Below, piece after piece: positions 47,330 to 54,569 of a DNA stretch of 64,000 nucleotides (position 1 is its first letter; each line of letters begins with the position of its first letter). The position numbers were made by a program, and so were the translations under genes. The notes below the pieces were generated by a model, which saw nothing but the letters and a program-made list of their open reading frames with translations, had not been told where the DNA came from and did no database searches. The stretch comes from Streptomyces sp. NBC_00878. Lineage in GTDB: Bacteria; Actinomycetota; Actinomycetes; Streptomycetales; Streptomycetaceae. The stretch is from positions 124,001 through 188,000 of the forward strand of contig NZ_JAPEOK010000002.1 in assembly GCF_026341515.1 (NCBI RefSeq), read 5' to 3'.

Positions 47330-48286
47330 TCATTCCTTGACGCTTCCGGCGGCGAGCCCGGACTGCCAGTACCTCTGCAGCAGCAGGAACGCGGCGATCA
47401 GCGGGATGATGGTGAGCAGTGAACCGGTGATCACCAGGTTGAAGATCACGTCACCGCCGATCGTCTGAGCCTGGTTGTTCCAGGCGTCCAGCCCCAGGGT
47501 CAGGGGGTACCAGTCCGGGTCCTTGAGCATGATCAGCGGCAGGAAGTAGTTGTTCCAGGTCGCGACCGTGGTGAACAGCAGGACGGTCACGGTGCCGGGG
47601 GCGAGCAGCGGCAGGGCCACCTGGAAGAAGGTGCGTACCTCGCCCGCTCCGTCGATGCGGGCCGCCTCCATCAGTTCGGTGGGGATGGCCTCGGTGGCGA
47701 AGACCCACATCAGATACAGACCGAAGGGCGACACGAGCGAGGGGATGATCACCGCCCACGGGGTGTCGGTCAGGCCCATCTTGCTGAACATGAGGAACGT
47801 GGGCACCGCGAGCGCGGTCCCCGGGACGGCGACGGCGCCGATGACCACGGCGAAGACGGCGCGCTTGCCGGGGAAGGCGAACTTCGCCAGCGCGTAGCCG
47901 CCCAGGATCGCCAGGAGGGTGGCGCCGCCGGCGCCGAGCACGACGTACAGCAGGGTGTTCAGCAGCCAGCGGACGAAGATTCCGTCGTGGTACGTGAACG
48001 TCTCGCCGATGTTGTCCCAGAGGGCGAAGTCGTCGCTGAACCACAGTCCGGACGAATCGGCCAGCCCTTCCTGGGTCTTGGTGGCGCTGATGACCAGCCA
48101 CACCAGGGGTACGACCGTGTACAGCAGGACCAGGCCGGTGAGCACGGTCAGCAGGACGCTGCGCCTGGGGCGCCCGGGGGTGTGCGCCCGTCGCGTGCGC
48201 AGTCGGGGCGCGCCCGTGGAACCGCCGGAGGCCTGGACGGGTGCGGGCTGGGAGGCGGTGGTGACGGAGCCGCTCGTGTTGGTCAT
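47330..48286 (-). CDS. ABC sugar permease, MalG-type
   Basis: A 318-residue inner-membrane permease with six membrane segments after a 40-residue basic/Pro-rich N-terminus. The EAA loop is seen as EAARIDGAGEVRTFFQVALPLLAPG. ATG at 48286 follows AAGGGAGCGTGACCCG and starts four bases after the stop of the partner permease, so the pair is almost certainly co-translated. Confidence 0.94.
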   Translation of the reverse strand: MTNTSGSVTTASQPAPVQASGGSTGAPRLRTRRAHTPGRPRRSVLLTVLTGLVLLYTVVPLVWLVISATKTQEGLADSSGLWFSDDFALWDNIGETFTYHDGIFVRWLLNTLLYVVLGAGGATLLAILGGYALAKFAFPGKRAVFAVVIGAVAVPGTALAVPTFLMFSKMGLTDTPWAVIIPSLVSPFGLYLMWVFATEAIPTELMEAARIDGAGEVRTFFQVALPLLAPGTVTVLLFTTVATWNNYFLPLIMLKDPDWYPLTLGLDAWNNQAQTIGGDVIFNLVITGSLLTIIPLIAAFLLLQRYWQSGLAAGSVKE

Positions 48287-48290
48287 CGGG

Positions 48291-49217
48291 TCACGCTCCC
48301 TTGCGCATGCCGCGGAGCTGCACGACATAGGCGATGACCATGGTGATGAGCCCCATGATGATGGCGACCGCCGCGGAGTAGTTGTGCTGCTGGCCGTTGA
48401 AGGACAGCGAGTACGTGTAGAAGTTCGGGGTGAAGTCGGTCGTGATGGCGTTGCGCGCGATCGGCCGCAGGATGCTCGGCTCGTTGAAGAGCTGGAAGCT
48501 GCCGATGATCGAGAAGATCGTCGCGATGACGAGGGCGCCCCGGATCGCGGGGAGCTTGATGGCGCTGATGATGCGGAACTGTCCGGCACCGTCGATCTCC
48601 GCGGCCTCGTAGAGCGAGTGCGGGATGACCCGCAGCGCGGAGTAGAAGATCAGCATGTTGTAGCCGATGAACTCCCAGGTGACGATGTTGCCGATCGACG
48701 CCAGGATCAGGTCGGTCGAGAGCGGGTCGGGCAGGGTGACATCGAAGGCCGAGTTGATGTCGCCCACCAGTCCGTACTTCGTGCCGTACATGAAGCCCCA
48801 CATCAGGGTGGCGACCACGGCGGGCACGGCGTACGGCAGGAAGATCACGATGCGGAAGAAGTCCTTGCCGTACAGGCGCCCGCTGTCCAGCGCGAGGGCG
48901 ATCAGCAGGGCGATGCCGAGCATGATCGGAACCTGTACGGCCAGGAAGAGCGACACCCGCGCGAGCGAGTCCCAGAACCGGTCGTCCTTCAGCGCCTGTG
49001 TGTAGTTGTCCAGGCCGACGAAGGTGGTGCCGCCGATCAGCTGGTCCCGGAACAGACTGAGGTAGACCGAGTACACGATCGGTGCCAGGAAGACGAGGGC
49101 GAACACGGCCACGAAGGGACCGATGAAACCCCACCCCGTCCAGGAGCGGCGGTCCCGTTTCGCCGGAGGCCGGTCCGGGCGCCGCTTGGCTGCCGCCGGC
49201 GGTTGTAGCGTCGTCAT
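48291..49217 (-). CDS. ABC sugar permease, MalF-type
   Basis: A 308-residue permease and first gene of the galactan operon. Six membrane segments follow a basic N-terminus; the EAA loop is EAAEIDGAGQFRIISAIKLPAIRG. GCGAGGAACGAG precedes ATG at 49217; an earlier start would add 20 residues without a ribosome site. Two palindromic operators lie 51-108 bases upstream of the start codon. Confidence 0.94.
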   Translation of the reverse strand: MTTLQPPAAAKRRPDRPPAKRDRRSWTGWGFIGPFVAVFALVFLAPIVYSVYLSLFRDQLIGGTTFVGLDNYTQALKDDRFWDSLARVSLFLAVQVPIMLGIALLIALALDSGRLYGKDFFRIVIFLPYAVPAVVATLMWGFMYGTKYGLVGDINSAFDVTLPDPLSTDLILASIGNIVTWEFIGYNMLIFYSALRVIPHSLYEAAEIDGAGQFRIISAIKLPAIRGALVIATIFSIIGSFQLFNEPSILRPIARNAITTDFTPNFYTYSLSFNGQQHNYSAAVAIIMGLITMVIAYVVQLRGMRKGA

Positions 49218-49267
49218 CTCGTTCCTCGCTCGTCCCTCTCGCGAACCCGGCGTCCTGCGCCGCTGAT

Positions 49268-49279
49268 GTTTGCGCAAAC
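49268..49279. promoter_or_regulatory. LacI-type operator O2
   Basis: GTTTGCGCAAAC is a perfect 12-bp palindrome with CG at the centre, the usual geometry of LacI-family operators. It lies in the leader of the transporter operon. Confidence 0.75.
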
Positions 49280-49309
49280 GTCCAGTCCCGGAGATGTCCT
49301 TGGCCTGTT

Positions 49310-49325
49310 ATGTTTACGTAAACAT
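49310..49325. promoter_or_regulatory. LacI-type operator O1
   Basis: ATGTTTACGTAAACAT is a perfect 16-bp palindrome. It shares GTTTNCGNAAAC with O2 and is centred 44 bp from it, just downstream of the predicted operon promoter, so it is well placed to block transcription. Confidence 0.85.
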
Positions 49326-49337
49326 CTGATGGCGGCA

Positions 49338-49367
49338 TGTCTACACTGCCCTGTTGACGGTGGTCAA
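49338..49367 (-). promoter_or_regulatory. Candidate promoter of the galactan operon
   Basis: On the reverse strand TTGACC (49367-49362) and TAGACA (49343-49338) are 18 bp apart, putting the start of transcription just before O1. The last base of the -10 box is not the usual T. Confidence 0.45.
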
Positions 49368-49393
49368 GGGTCATTTGAGAAAACGCGGTTCGG

Positions 49394-49475
49394 CTAGGGC
49401 CTGTCCGGCGGATCAAGTCGCAGATGGGCGTGACAGACCCCGCGTCTGCGGCATGATCCGCCGGACAGGGCCTAG
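49394..49475. mobile_element. MITE-like palindromic repeat element
   Basis: The 22-bp terminal arms (49394-49415 and 49454-49475) are inverted copies with one mismatch; the core is GCCTGTCCGGCGGATCA. CTAG is at both ends. Inner parts are also roughly complementary (CGCAGA on both sides), so the whole 82 bp can fold into one long hairpin. It sits in the leader of the LacI gene and ends right before its ribosome site. I recall similar palindromes scattered through Streptomyces genomes, but no search was done. Confidence 0.6.
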
Positions 49476-49487
49476 GGAGGGAGACGG

Positions 49488-50567
49488 GTGGACACAGCGG
49501 ACAGTGCCTCGGCGAGCAGGCCGAAGTCGGTGGCGCGGACCGGGAAACGGGCCTCCCGCCGGACGCAGAGTGCGTCCATGGCGGACGTCGCCCGGCTGGC
49601 CGGCGTCTCCTCGCAGACCGTCTCGCGTGTCTCGAACGGTTACGCGGGTGTGAACGAGGAGACCCGGCAGCAGGTGCTGGCGGCCATGCGGGAACTGGGC
49701 TACCGGCCCAACAGCGCCGCCCGGGCACTCAAGCGCGGCGAGTTCCGGACGATCGGCGTCATCACCTTCGGCCTGTCGACCACGGGCAACGTGCGCACGC
49801 TGGAGGCGATCGCGACCTCGGCGGCGCACGAGGGGTACGCCGTCACGCTGCTGCCCGTCGCCGTTCCCACGCAGGACGAGGTGCGCGGTGCGTTCTCCCG
49901 GCTGGGGGAGCTGGCCGTCGACGCCGTCATCGTCATCCTGGAGGTGCACCTGCTCGACGCGGTGGCCCTCACTCTGCCGCCCCACATCCAGGTCGTCGTG
50001 GCCGACTCGGACGCGGGCGACCGCTATACCGTGGTCGACACCGACCAGGCCGGCGGGACCCGTGCCGCCGTGCGGTATCTGCTCGACCTCGGCCACCGCA
50101 CGGTCTGGCACCTGGCCGGACCCGAAGAGTCCTTCGCGGCCCAGCGCCGCGCCGACGCCTGGCGTGCCGAACTCACCGAGGCGGGCTGCACGGCGCCACC
50201 GCTGGTACGCGGCGACTGGTCGGCCGAGTCCGGCTACCGGGCCGGCCTCGAACTCGCCGAACAGCGGGACTGCACGGCGGTGTTCGCGGCCAACGACCAG
50301 ATGGCGCTGGGCCTGCTGCGGGCCCTGCACGAGCGGGGCCGGTATGTGCCCGACGACGTCAGCGTCATCGGCTTCGACGACATCCCCGAGGCGGGCTCCT
50401 TCCTGCCTCCCCTGACCACCGTCCACCAGGACTTCGCCGAGGTCGGACGCCGCTGCGTCGAGGGCGTGCTGCGGCAGATGCGCCACGCTACGCCGGAACA
50501 CGGGACCACGCTCGTGCCTACGCGGCTCGTGGTGCGTGACAGTACGGCGGCGCCGCGGGTGTCTTGA
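49488..50567 (+). CDS. LacI-family transcriptional regulator of the galactan operon
   Basis: A 359-residue regulator. After a basic 30-residue arm the HTH reads MADVARLAGVSSQTVSRVSNG, with GYRPNSAARALK as the hinge helix. The periplasmic-binding-like effector domain follows (RTIGVITFGLSTTGNVRTLEAIATSA, DTDQAGGTRAAVRYLLDLGHR, VFAANDQMALGLLRALHERGR, VIGFDDIPEAGSFLPPLTTVHQDF). GTG at 49488 follows GGGAGGGAGACGG. It is divergent from the transporter operon, and two palindromic operators lie between, so it is presumably the sugar-responsive repressor of that operon. Confidence 0.94.
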   Translation: MDTADSASASRPKSVARTGKRASRRTQSASMADVARLAGVSSQTVSRVSNGYAGVNEETRQQVLAAMRELGYRPNSAARALKRGEFRTIGVITFGLSTTGNVRTLEAIATSAAHEGYAVTLLPVAVPTQDEVRGAFSRLGELAVDAVIVILEVHLLDAVALTLPPHIQVVVADSDAGDRYTVVDTDQAGGTRAAVRYLLDLGHRTVWHLAGPEESFAAQRRADAWRAELTEAGCTAPPLVRGDWSAESGYRAGLELAEQRDCTAVFAANDQMALGLLRALHERGRYVPDDVSVIGFDDIPEAGSFLPPLTTVHQDFAEVGRRCVEGVLRQMRHATPEHGTTLVPTRLVVRDSTAAPRVS

Positions 50568-50632
50568 GCTCGGCGCGGGACGTGCTGTGCGTGTGTGTCG
50601 TCCGCGGGTTGGCGGTGGCTGGTCGCGCGGTT

Positions 50633-50655
50633 CCCCGCGCCCCTGTGGGGCGGGG
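50633..50655. terminator. Hairpin between convergent genes
   Basis: CCCCGCGCCCC-TGT-GGGGCGGGG folds into a GC-rich stem with one bulge. It lies between the LacI gene and the DUF3050 gene; this style of hairpin is common between Streptomyces genes. Confidence 0.65.
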
Positions 50656-50729
50656 CGGTACCGGCCCGCGGGGAAGGCGTCGTGGGGTCACGCGGTCCGG
50701 GGAAGCCGTCGGCCGTCCGGGAGCCGGGA

Positions 50730-51521
50730 TCAGTTGTTCGTCTTCTCCATGGCCTCCACGATCGCGTCCCAGAGCCGGGACCTGGCCTCCAGCGCGAGGA
50801 TCGCTGTCTCCGCGGCCTCCTGCCAGCGGGTGTCGTCCTCGCCGCAGAGGTCGGCCACCATGGCCATCGCCATGGGGGTGTGCTCCTCGCCGTCCACCTC
50901 GATGTGCCGCGCCAGGTAGTCGCGGAAGATCGGGAACCGGTCGGCGCCCTCCTTCTTGATCACCTGGTCGAACATGTCCGGGATGAGGTCCTCCCGGGCG
51001 AAGGCGAAGGCCGCCGCCTGGCAGTGGACGGGCGTGCCGAGGATGATCCCGAACGTCGTGGTGACGAACTCGGCCGCGGGGCCCGGGACTTGGGCGGCTC
51101 GCAGTGCCGCGGGAACGTCGTGGCCCTCCCCGAGCAGCGCGAGGAACGTGTCTAGCCGTGAGGTGTCCGCCCCCGCTTCGACCATGCCGTCCCGGTAGAG
51201 CTCGAAGTGGCTGATGAAGCCGCCGTCCTGCTCGTCGCTCTCCTCCACCAGCACGATGTCGTTGACGAGCCGCCGGCCCACCTGCGAGCCGCGCGGCACC
51301 CAGGGGACGTCCACACACGTCAGCTCCCGCTGGAGGGACTTCAGCAGCGACATGAAGTCCCACACGGCGAAGACGTGGTGCTCCATGAAGGTCGCCAGGT
51401 CCTCCCGGGTGCTCATCCGCTGATAGACCGGATGGGCGGTCACTTCTTTTCGGGCCGGTTCGATCTCGGCGCGCACCCGGTCGATTCCCTCGTGGTTCAT
51501 GCTCCAGTCATACCTGGACAT
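50730..51521 (-). CDS. DUF3050 haem-oxygenase-like (possible diiron) protein
   Basis: A 263-residue all-helical protein of the DUF3050 family. Acid and histidine residues that could bind a metal pair recur along the helices: [37 protein letters not shown] and [23 protein letters not shown]. This arrangement is reminiscent of haem-oxygenase-like diiron oxidases and TenA-fold enzymes, but the ligands are inferred. ATG at 51521 follows AAGGAGATCC, an excellent site; upstream codons were rejected. It is divergent from the PABA-cluster genes and probably regulated with them. Confidence 0.78.
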   Translation of the reverse strand: MSRYDWSMNHEGIDRVRAEIEPARKEVTAHPVYQRMSTREDLATFMEHHVFAVWDFMSLLKSLQRELTCVDVPWVPRGSQVGRRLVNDIVLVEESDEQDGGFISHFELYRDGMVEAGADTSRLDTFLALLGEGHDVPAALRAAQVPGPAAEFVTTTFGIILGTPVHCQAAAFAFAREDLIPDMFDQVIKKEGADRFPIFRDYLARHIEVDGEEHTPMAMAMVADLCGEDDTRWQEAAETAILALEARSRLWDAIVEAMEKTNN

Positions 51522-51799
51522 GGATCTCCTTCTTGCTCTTTCAGATCCAGCTGATTCGTTTTTTCGGCTCAATTTTTGGATCTTCGTGTCGTCGGTGAAA
51601 GGTGCCTCCGAGGTCGATGGTCCCGCTTTGTTGGGGCGCCCGCCAAGCGATTCCATGAATTCGTGAATGTTGTCCGAAGAACCGTGTGACAAAAGATGTC
51701 AAGGCGGGCAGAAGGGTGACAAAGGGCTGCTTTCCCGGCTGCTCGCAAAAACTCCGTTGAGAGTTGAACAGCAAGCCTTCTCTTTCCGTATTCAGAGCC
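51522..51799. promoter_or_regulatory. Divergent control region of the PABA cluster
   Basis: This comparatively AT-rich 278-bp region separates the DUF3050 gene from the biosynthetic operon. It holds a perfect inverted repeat TGACA-AAAGA-TGTCA (51687-51701), a direct repeat GTGACAAA at 51686-51693 and 51716-51723 (30-bp spacing), and AACTC-CGTTGA-GAGTT (51750-51765). These are candidate sites for a cluster regulator; none is encoded nearby. Confidence 0.5.
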
Positions 51800-52396
51800 G
51801 TGACCAGGAATCCCGTTACCGTCACCGTCGCGTATCGAGTGGTACCGGGCCGCGAGGCCGAGTTCCACTCCTGGGGGTGGGGTGCACTGCGTGCGACAGC
51901 ACGGCAGCCGGGCTTTCTCGGCGGTGGCGTGCTCGTCGACGGAGAGGCGGAGTGGCATGTGGTCTACCGCTTCAACAGCGAAGGTTCCGCCCTGGCCTGG
52001 GACCGCTCGGCCGATCGGGCGGAGTGGCAGGCGCGTGGAGAGACGCTGGCCCAGGAGACCGGCCGGCAGACCGTGCAGGGCTCCAGGGCCTGGTTCGATT
52101 CCCAGGCCGAAACGGCCGGTGCCGCTGCGGCGGCACCTCGGCCGCCACCGAAGTGGAAGTTATGGTTCGTGAATATGAGCGCGGTCTTCCCGCCCGTACT
52201 CATATTCAACTTGGCGGTACTTCCTTATCTCGGAAGCTTCAACCCTCTCATCCGCACTCTGTTCCTTTGCCTGGCTGTGACGGCCATTGTCACGTGGATT
52301 CTCATGCCGCGACTTCAGCGTTTCTTCAAGAAATGGCTGTACCCACCGCTGCAGGCGATCCGTGGACGACACAAACGACGGGCTGCGCAAGGCTGA
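51800..52396 (+). CDS. ABM-domain membrane protein
   Basis: About 198 residues. The N-terminal 95 form an antibiotic-biosynthesis-monooxygenase/dimeric alpha-beta barrel domain (VTVTVAYRVVPGREAEFHSWGWGALRATARQPGFLGGGVLV ... WHVVYRFNSEGSALAWDRSADRAEW). An Ala/Pro linker leads to two membrane segments (VFPPVLIFNLAVLPYL and LIRTLFLCLAVTAIVTWILM) and a basic C-terminus. This layout matches the COG3224-type membrane ABM proteins. GTG at 51800 is the best start; a TTG 36 bases earlier is possible, and no good ribosome site is visible for either. It opens the PABA operon; whether it is an oxygenase or a scaffold is unknown. Confidence 0.7.
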   Translation: MTRNPVTVTVAYRVVPGREAEFHSWGWGALRATARQPGFLGGGVLVDGEAEWHVVYRFNSEGSALAWDRSADRAEWQARGETLAQETGRQTVQGSRAWFDSQAETAGAAAAAPRPPPKWKLWFVNMSAVFPPVLIFNLAVLPYLGSFNPLIRTLFLCLAVTAIVTWILMPRLQRFFKKWLYPPLQAIRGRHKRRAAQG

Positions 52397-52421
52397 GAAC
52401 GACCATAAGGGGGGTGGGCGG

Positions 52422-54569
52422 GTGAAGACCCTGCTCATCGACAATTATGATTCGTACACGTACAACTTGTTCCAGCTGATTGCCGAGGTCAACGGCGAGG
52501 AGCCGGTGGTGATCCTCAACGACACCCCGGCCGACGACGTTCCGGATCTCCGGGGCTTCGACAACGTGGTGGTGTCCCCGGGACCGGGACACCCCGCCCG
52601 GCCACGCGACTTCGGTATCAGCGCCACGGTGCTGGCCGAGTCCTCGATTCCCGTCCTGGGCGTCTGCCTCGGACACCAGGGCATCGCCGCGGGCGAGAGC
52701 GCCCGGGTGACGGCCGCACCGGAGCCCCGGCACGGGCATCTCTCCAGAATCCGGCACACGGGCGAGGGCCTGTTCAGCGGACTCCCGCAGGACTTCACCG
52801 CGGTCCGCTACCACTCCCTGTCCGTACGGGAACCGCTGCCGGCGAGCCTCAAGGGCACCGCCTGGGCCGAGGACGGCGTCCTGATGGGGCTGCGGCACCG
52901 CACCCGGCCGCTGTGGGGTGTGCAGTTCCACCCCGAGTCGATCCTCACCGAGTACGGCCACCGGCTGTTCCTCAACTTCCGCAGCCTCACGGCGGCCCGG
53001 CGTCGCGGGGTCCGGCTGACCAAGTCCCGTACCCGACAGCCCCTTTCCGAAGGCAACACCTCCACGGTGTTCGTGCCGCGCCCCCGGCGCTCCGCGTCCG
53101 TCGGACACCGACTGCACACCCGTCGGATCGCGACCGCCGTGGACACCGAGGCGGCCTTCACCCGGATGTGCGCCGACGCGCCCAGGGCGTTCTGGCTGGA
53201 CAGCTCGCGGGTCGAGGAGGGGCAGTCCCGCTTCTCGTTCTTCGGCGACGGCACCGGCCCGCTGGCCGAGTTCGTACGGTACGACGTCGAGTCCGGGGTG
53301 TGTGAGGTCGAGCGGCCCGGGCGGCCCCCGCGCAAGGTCCGGGCCGGCGTCTTCGACTATCTGAAACGGCAGTTGGCGACCCGCCGGGTGGACGCGGGCG
53401 AGCTGCCCTTCGACTTCACCGGCGGATACGTCGGCTACTTCGGCTACGAGCTGAAAGCCGACTGCGGCTCGCCGAACCGCCACCGGGCCGACACCCCGGA
53501 CGCCTCCTGGCTCTTCGCCGACCGGCTGATCGCGGTCGACCACCAGGACGGCTTCACCTACGCCGTCTGCCTGGCGGAGAACACGCCGCAGGGCACGCGG
53601 GACGCCGCCGACTGGCTCGACGGCGCGGTGGCGCAGCTGAGCTTCGTGTCGGCGGCCGGGCCCGCCCTCGCCCCGCCGACCGCGTCCGAGTCGGACCTGC
53701 ACGCCGCCGAACCCTGGCTGGCGCGCGACCGCGAGACCTACCTCGCCGACATCGAGGCATGCAAGCGCGAGCTGAACGCCGGGACGAGCTACGAGATCTG
53801 TCTGACCAACGCCGCCGAGTTACCCGCGCCACCCGACCCGTTGGCCTACTACCGGGTGCTCCGGCGCATCAACCCGGCGCCCTACGCGGCCTTCCTGCGG
53901 TTCGGTGACCTGACCGTGGCCGGCGCGTCCCCCGAGCGGTTCCTGCGGATCACCCGGGACGGCGTCGCCGAGGCCAAGCCCATCAAGGGCACCGCGCCCC
54001 GCGGCGACCGGCCGGAGGAGGACGCCCGGCTGCGGGACTCGCTCGCCACGGACGCCAAGACCCGCGCCGAGAACCTGATGATCGTCGACCTGCTCCGCAA
54101 CGACCTCGGCCGGGTCTGCGAGACCGGAACGGTCCGGGTGCCGCGCCTCATGGCCACGGAAACCTACGCCACCGTGCACCAGCTCGTCTCCACCATCGAG
54201 GGCCGCCTGCGCGCGGGCACGGACGCCGTGGACTGCGTACGCGCCTGCTTCCCCGGCGGCTCGATGACCGGAGCGCCGAAGCTGCGCACGATGGAGATCA
54301 TCGACTCGCTGGAGACCGCCGCCCGCGGGGTCTACTCCGGAGCCGTCGGCTATCTCGGGTGCAGCGGTGGAGCCGACCTCAACATCGTCATCCGCACCGC
54401 CGTCCTCACCGGCGGCCGGATGCACCTGGGAGCGGGCGGCGCCATCGTCCTCGGCTCCGATCCCGAAGCGGAGTACGACGAGATGCTGCTGAAGACCGCC
54501 GCGCAACTGCGCGCCCATCGCGAGTCCACGACCGCCGAGCCGGTCACCCTGCAGGAGCAGATCCGATGA
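52422..54569 (+). CDS. pabAB: PabAB: fused aminodeoxychorismate synthase
   Basis: A 715-residue fusion. The glutamine amidotransferase half has LLIDNYDSYTYNLFQLIAEVNG, nucleophile Cys82 in GVCLGHQG and the HPES histidine/glutamate pair. The chorismate half has ASPERFL, AKPIKGTAPRG with Lys522, ENLMIVDLLRNDLGRVC and GGSMTGAPKLRTMEIIDSLE. PIKGT, not the PIAGT of anthranilate synthases, identifies it as an ADC synthase. Similar fusions feed PABA into Streptomyces antibiotics (candicidin, chloramphenicol). GTG at 52422 follows AAGGGGGG. The stop overlaps the next start as ATGA. Confidence 0.93.
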   Translation: MKTLLIDNYDSYTYNLFQLIAEVNGEEPVVILNDTPADDVPDLRGFDNVVVSPGPGHPARPRDFGISATVLAESSIPVLGVCLGHQGIAAGESARVTAAPEPRHGHLSRIRHTGEGLFSGLPQDFTAVRYHSLSVREPLPASLKGTAWAEDGVLMGLRHRTRPLWGVQFHPESILTEYGHRLFLNFRSLTAARRRGVRLTKSRTRQPLSEGNTSTVFVPRPRRSASVGHRLHTRRIATAVDTEAAFTRMCADAPRAFWLDSSRVEEGQSRFSFFGDGTGPLAEFVRYDVESGVCEVERPGRPPRKVRAGVFDYLKRQLATRRVDAGELPFDFTGGYVGYFGYELKADCGSPNRHRADTPDASWLFADRLIAVDHQDGFTYAVCLAENTPQGTRDAADWLDGAVAQLSFVSAAGPALAPPTASESDLHAAEPWLARDRETYLADIEACKRELNAGTSYEICLTNAAELPAPPDPLAYYRVLRRINPAPYAAFLRFGDLTVAGASPERFLRITRDGVAEAKPIKGTAPRGDRPEEDARLRDSLATDAKTRAENLMIVDLLRNDLGRVCETGTVRVPRLMATETYATVHQLVSTIEGRLRAGTDAVDCVRACFPGGSMTGAPKLRTMEIIDSLETAARGVYSGAVGYLGCSGGADLNIVIRTAVLTGGRMHLGAGGAIVLGSDPEAEYDEMLLKTAAQLRAHRESTTAEPVTLQEQIR

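Noticed and set aside
52422..54569. Anthranilate synthase
   Set aside because: The motif is PIKGT with Lys522, which marks ADC synthases; anthranilate synthases have Ala at that position.
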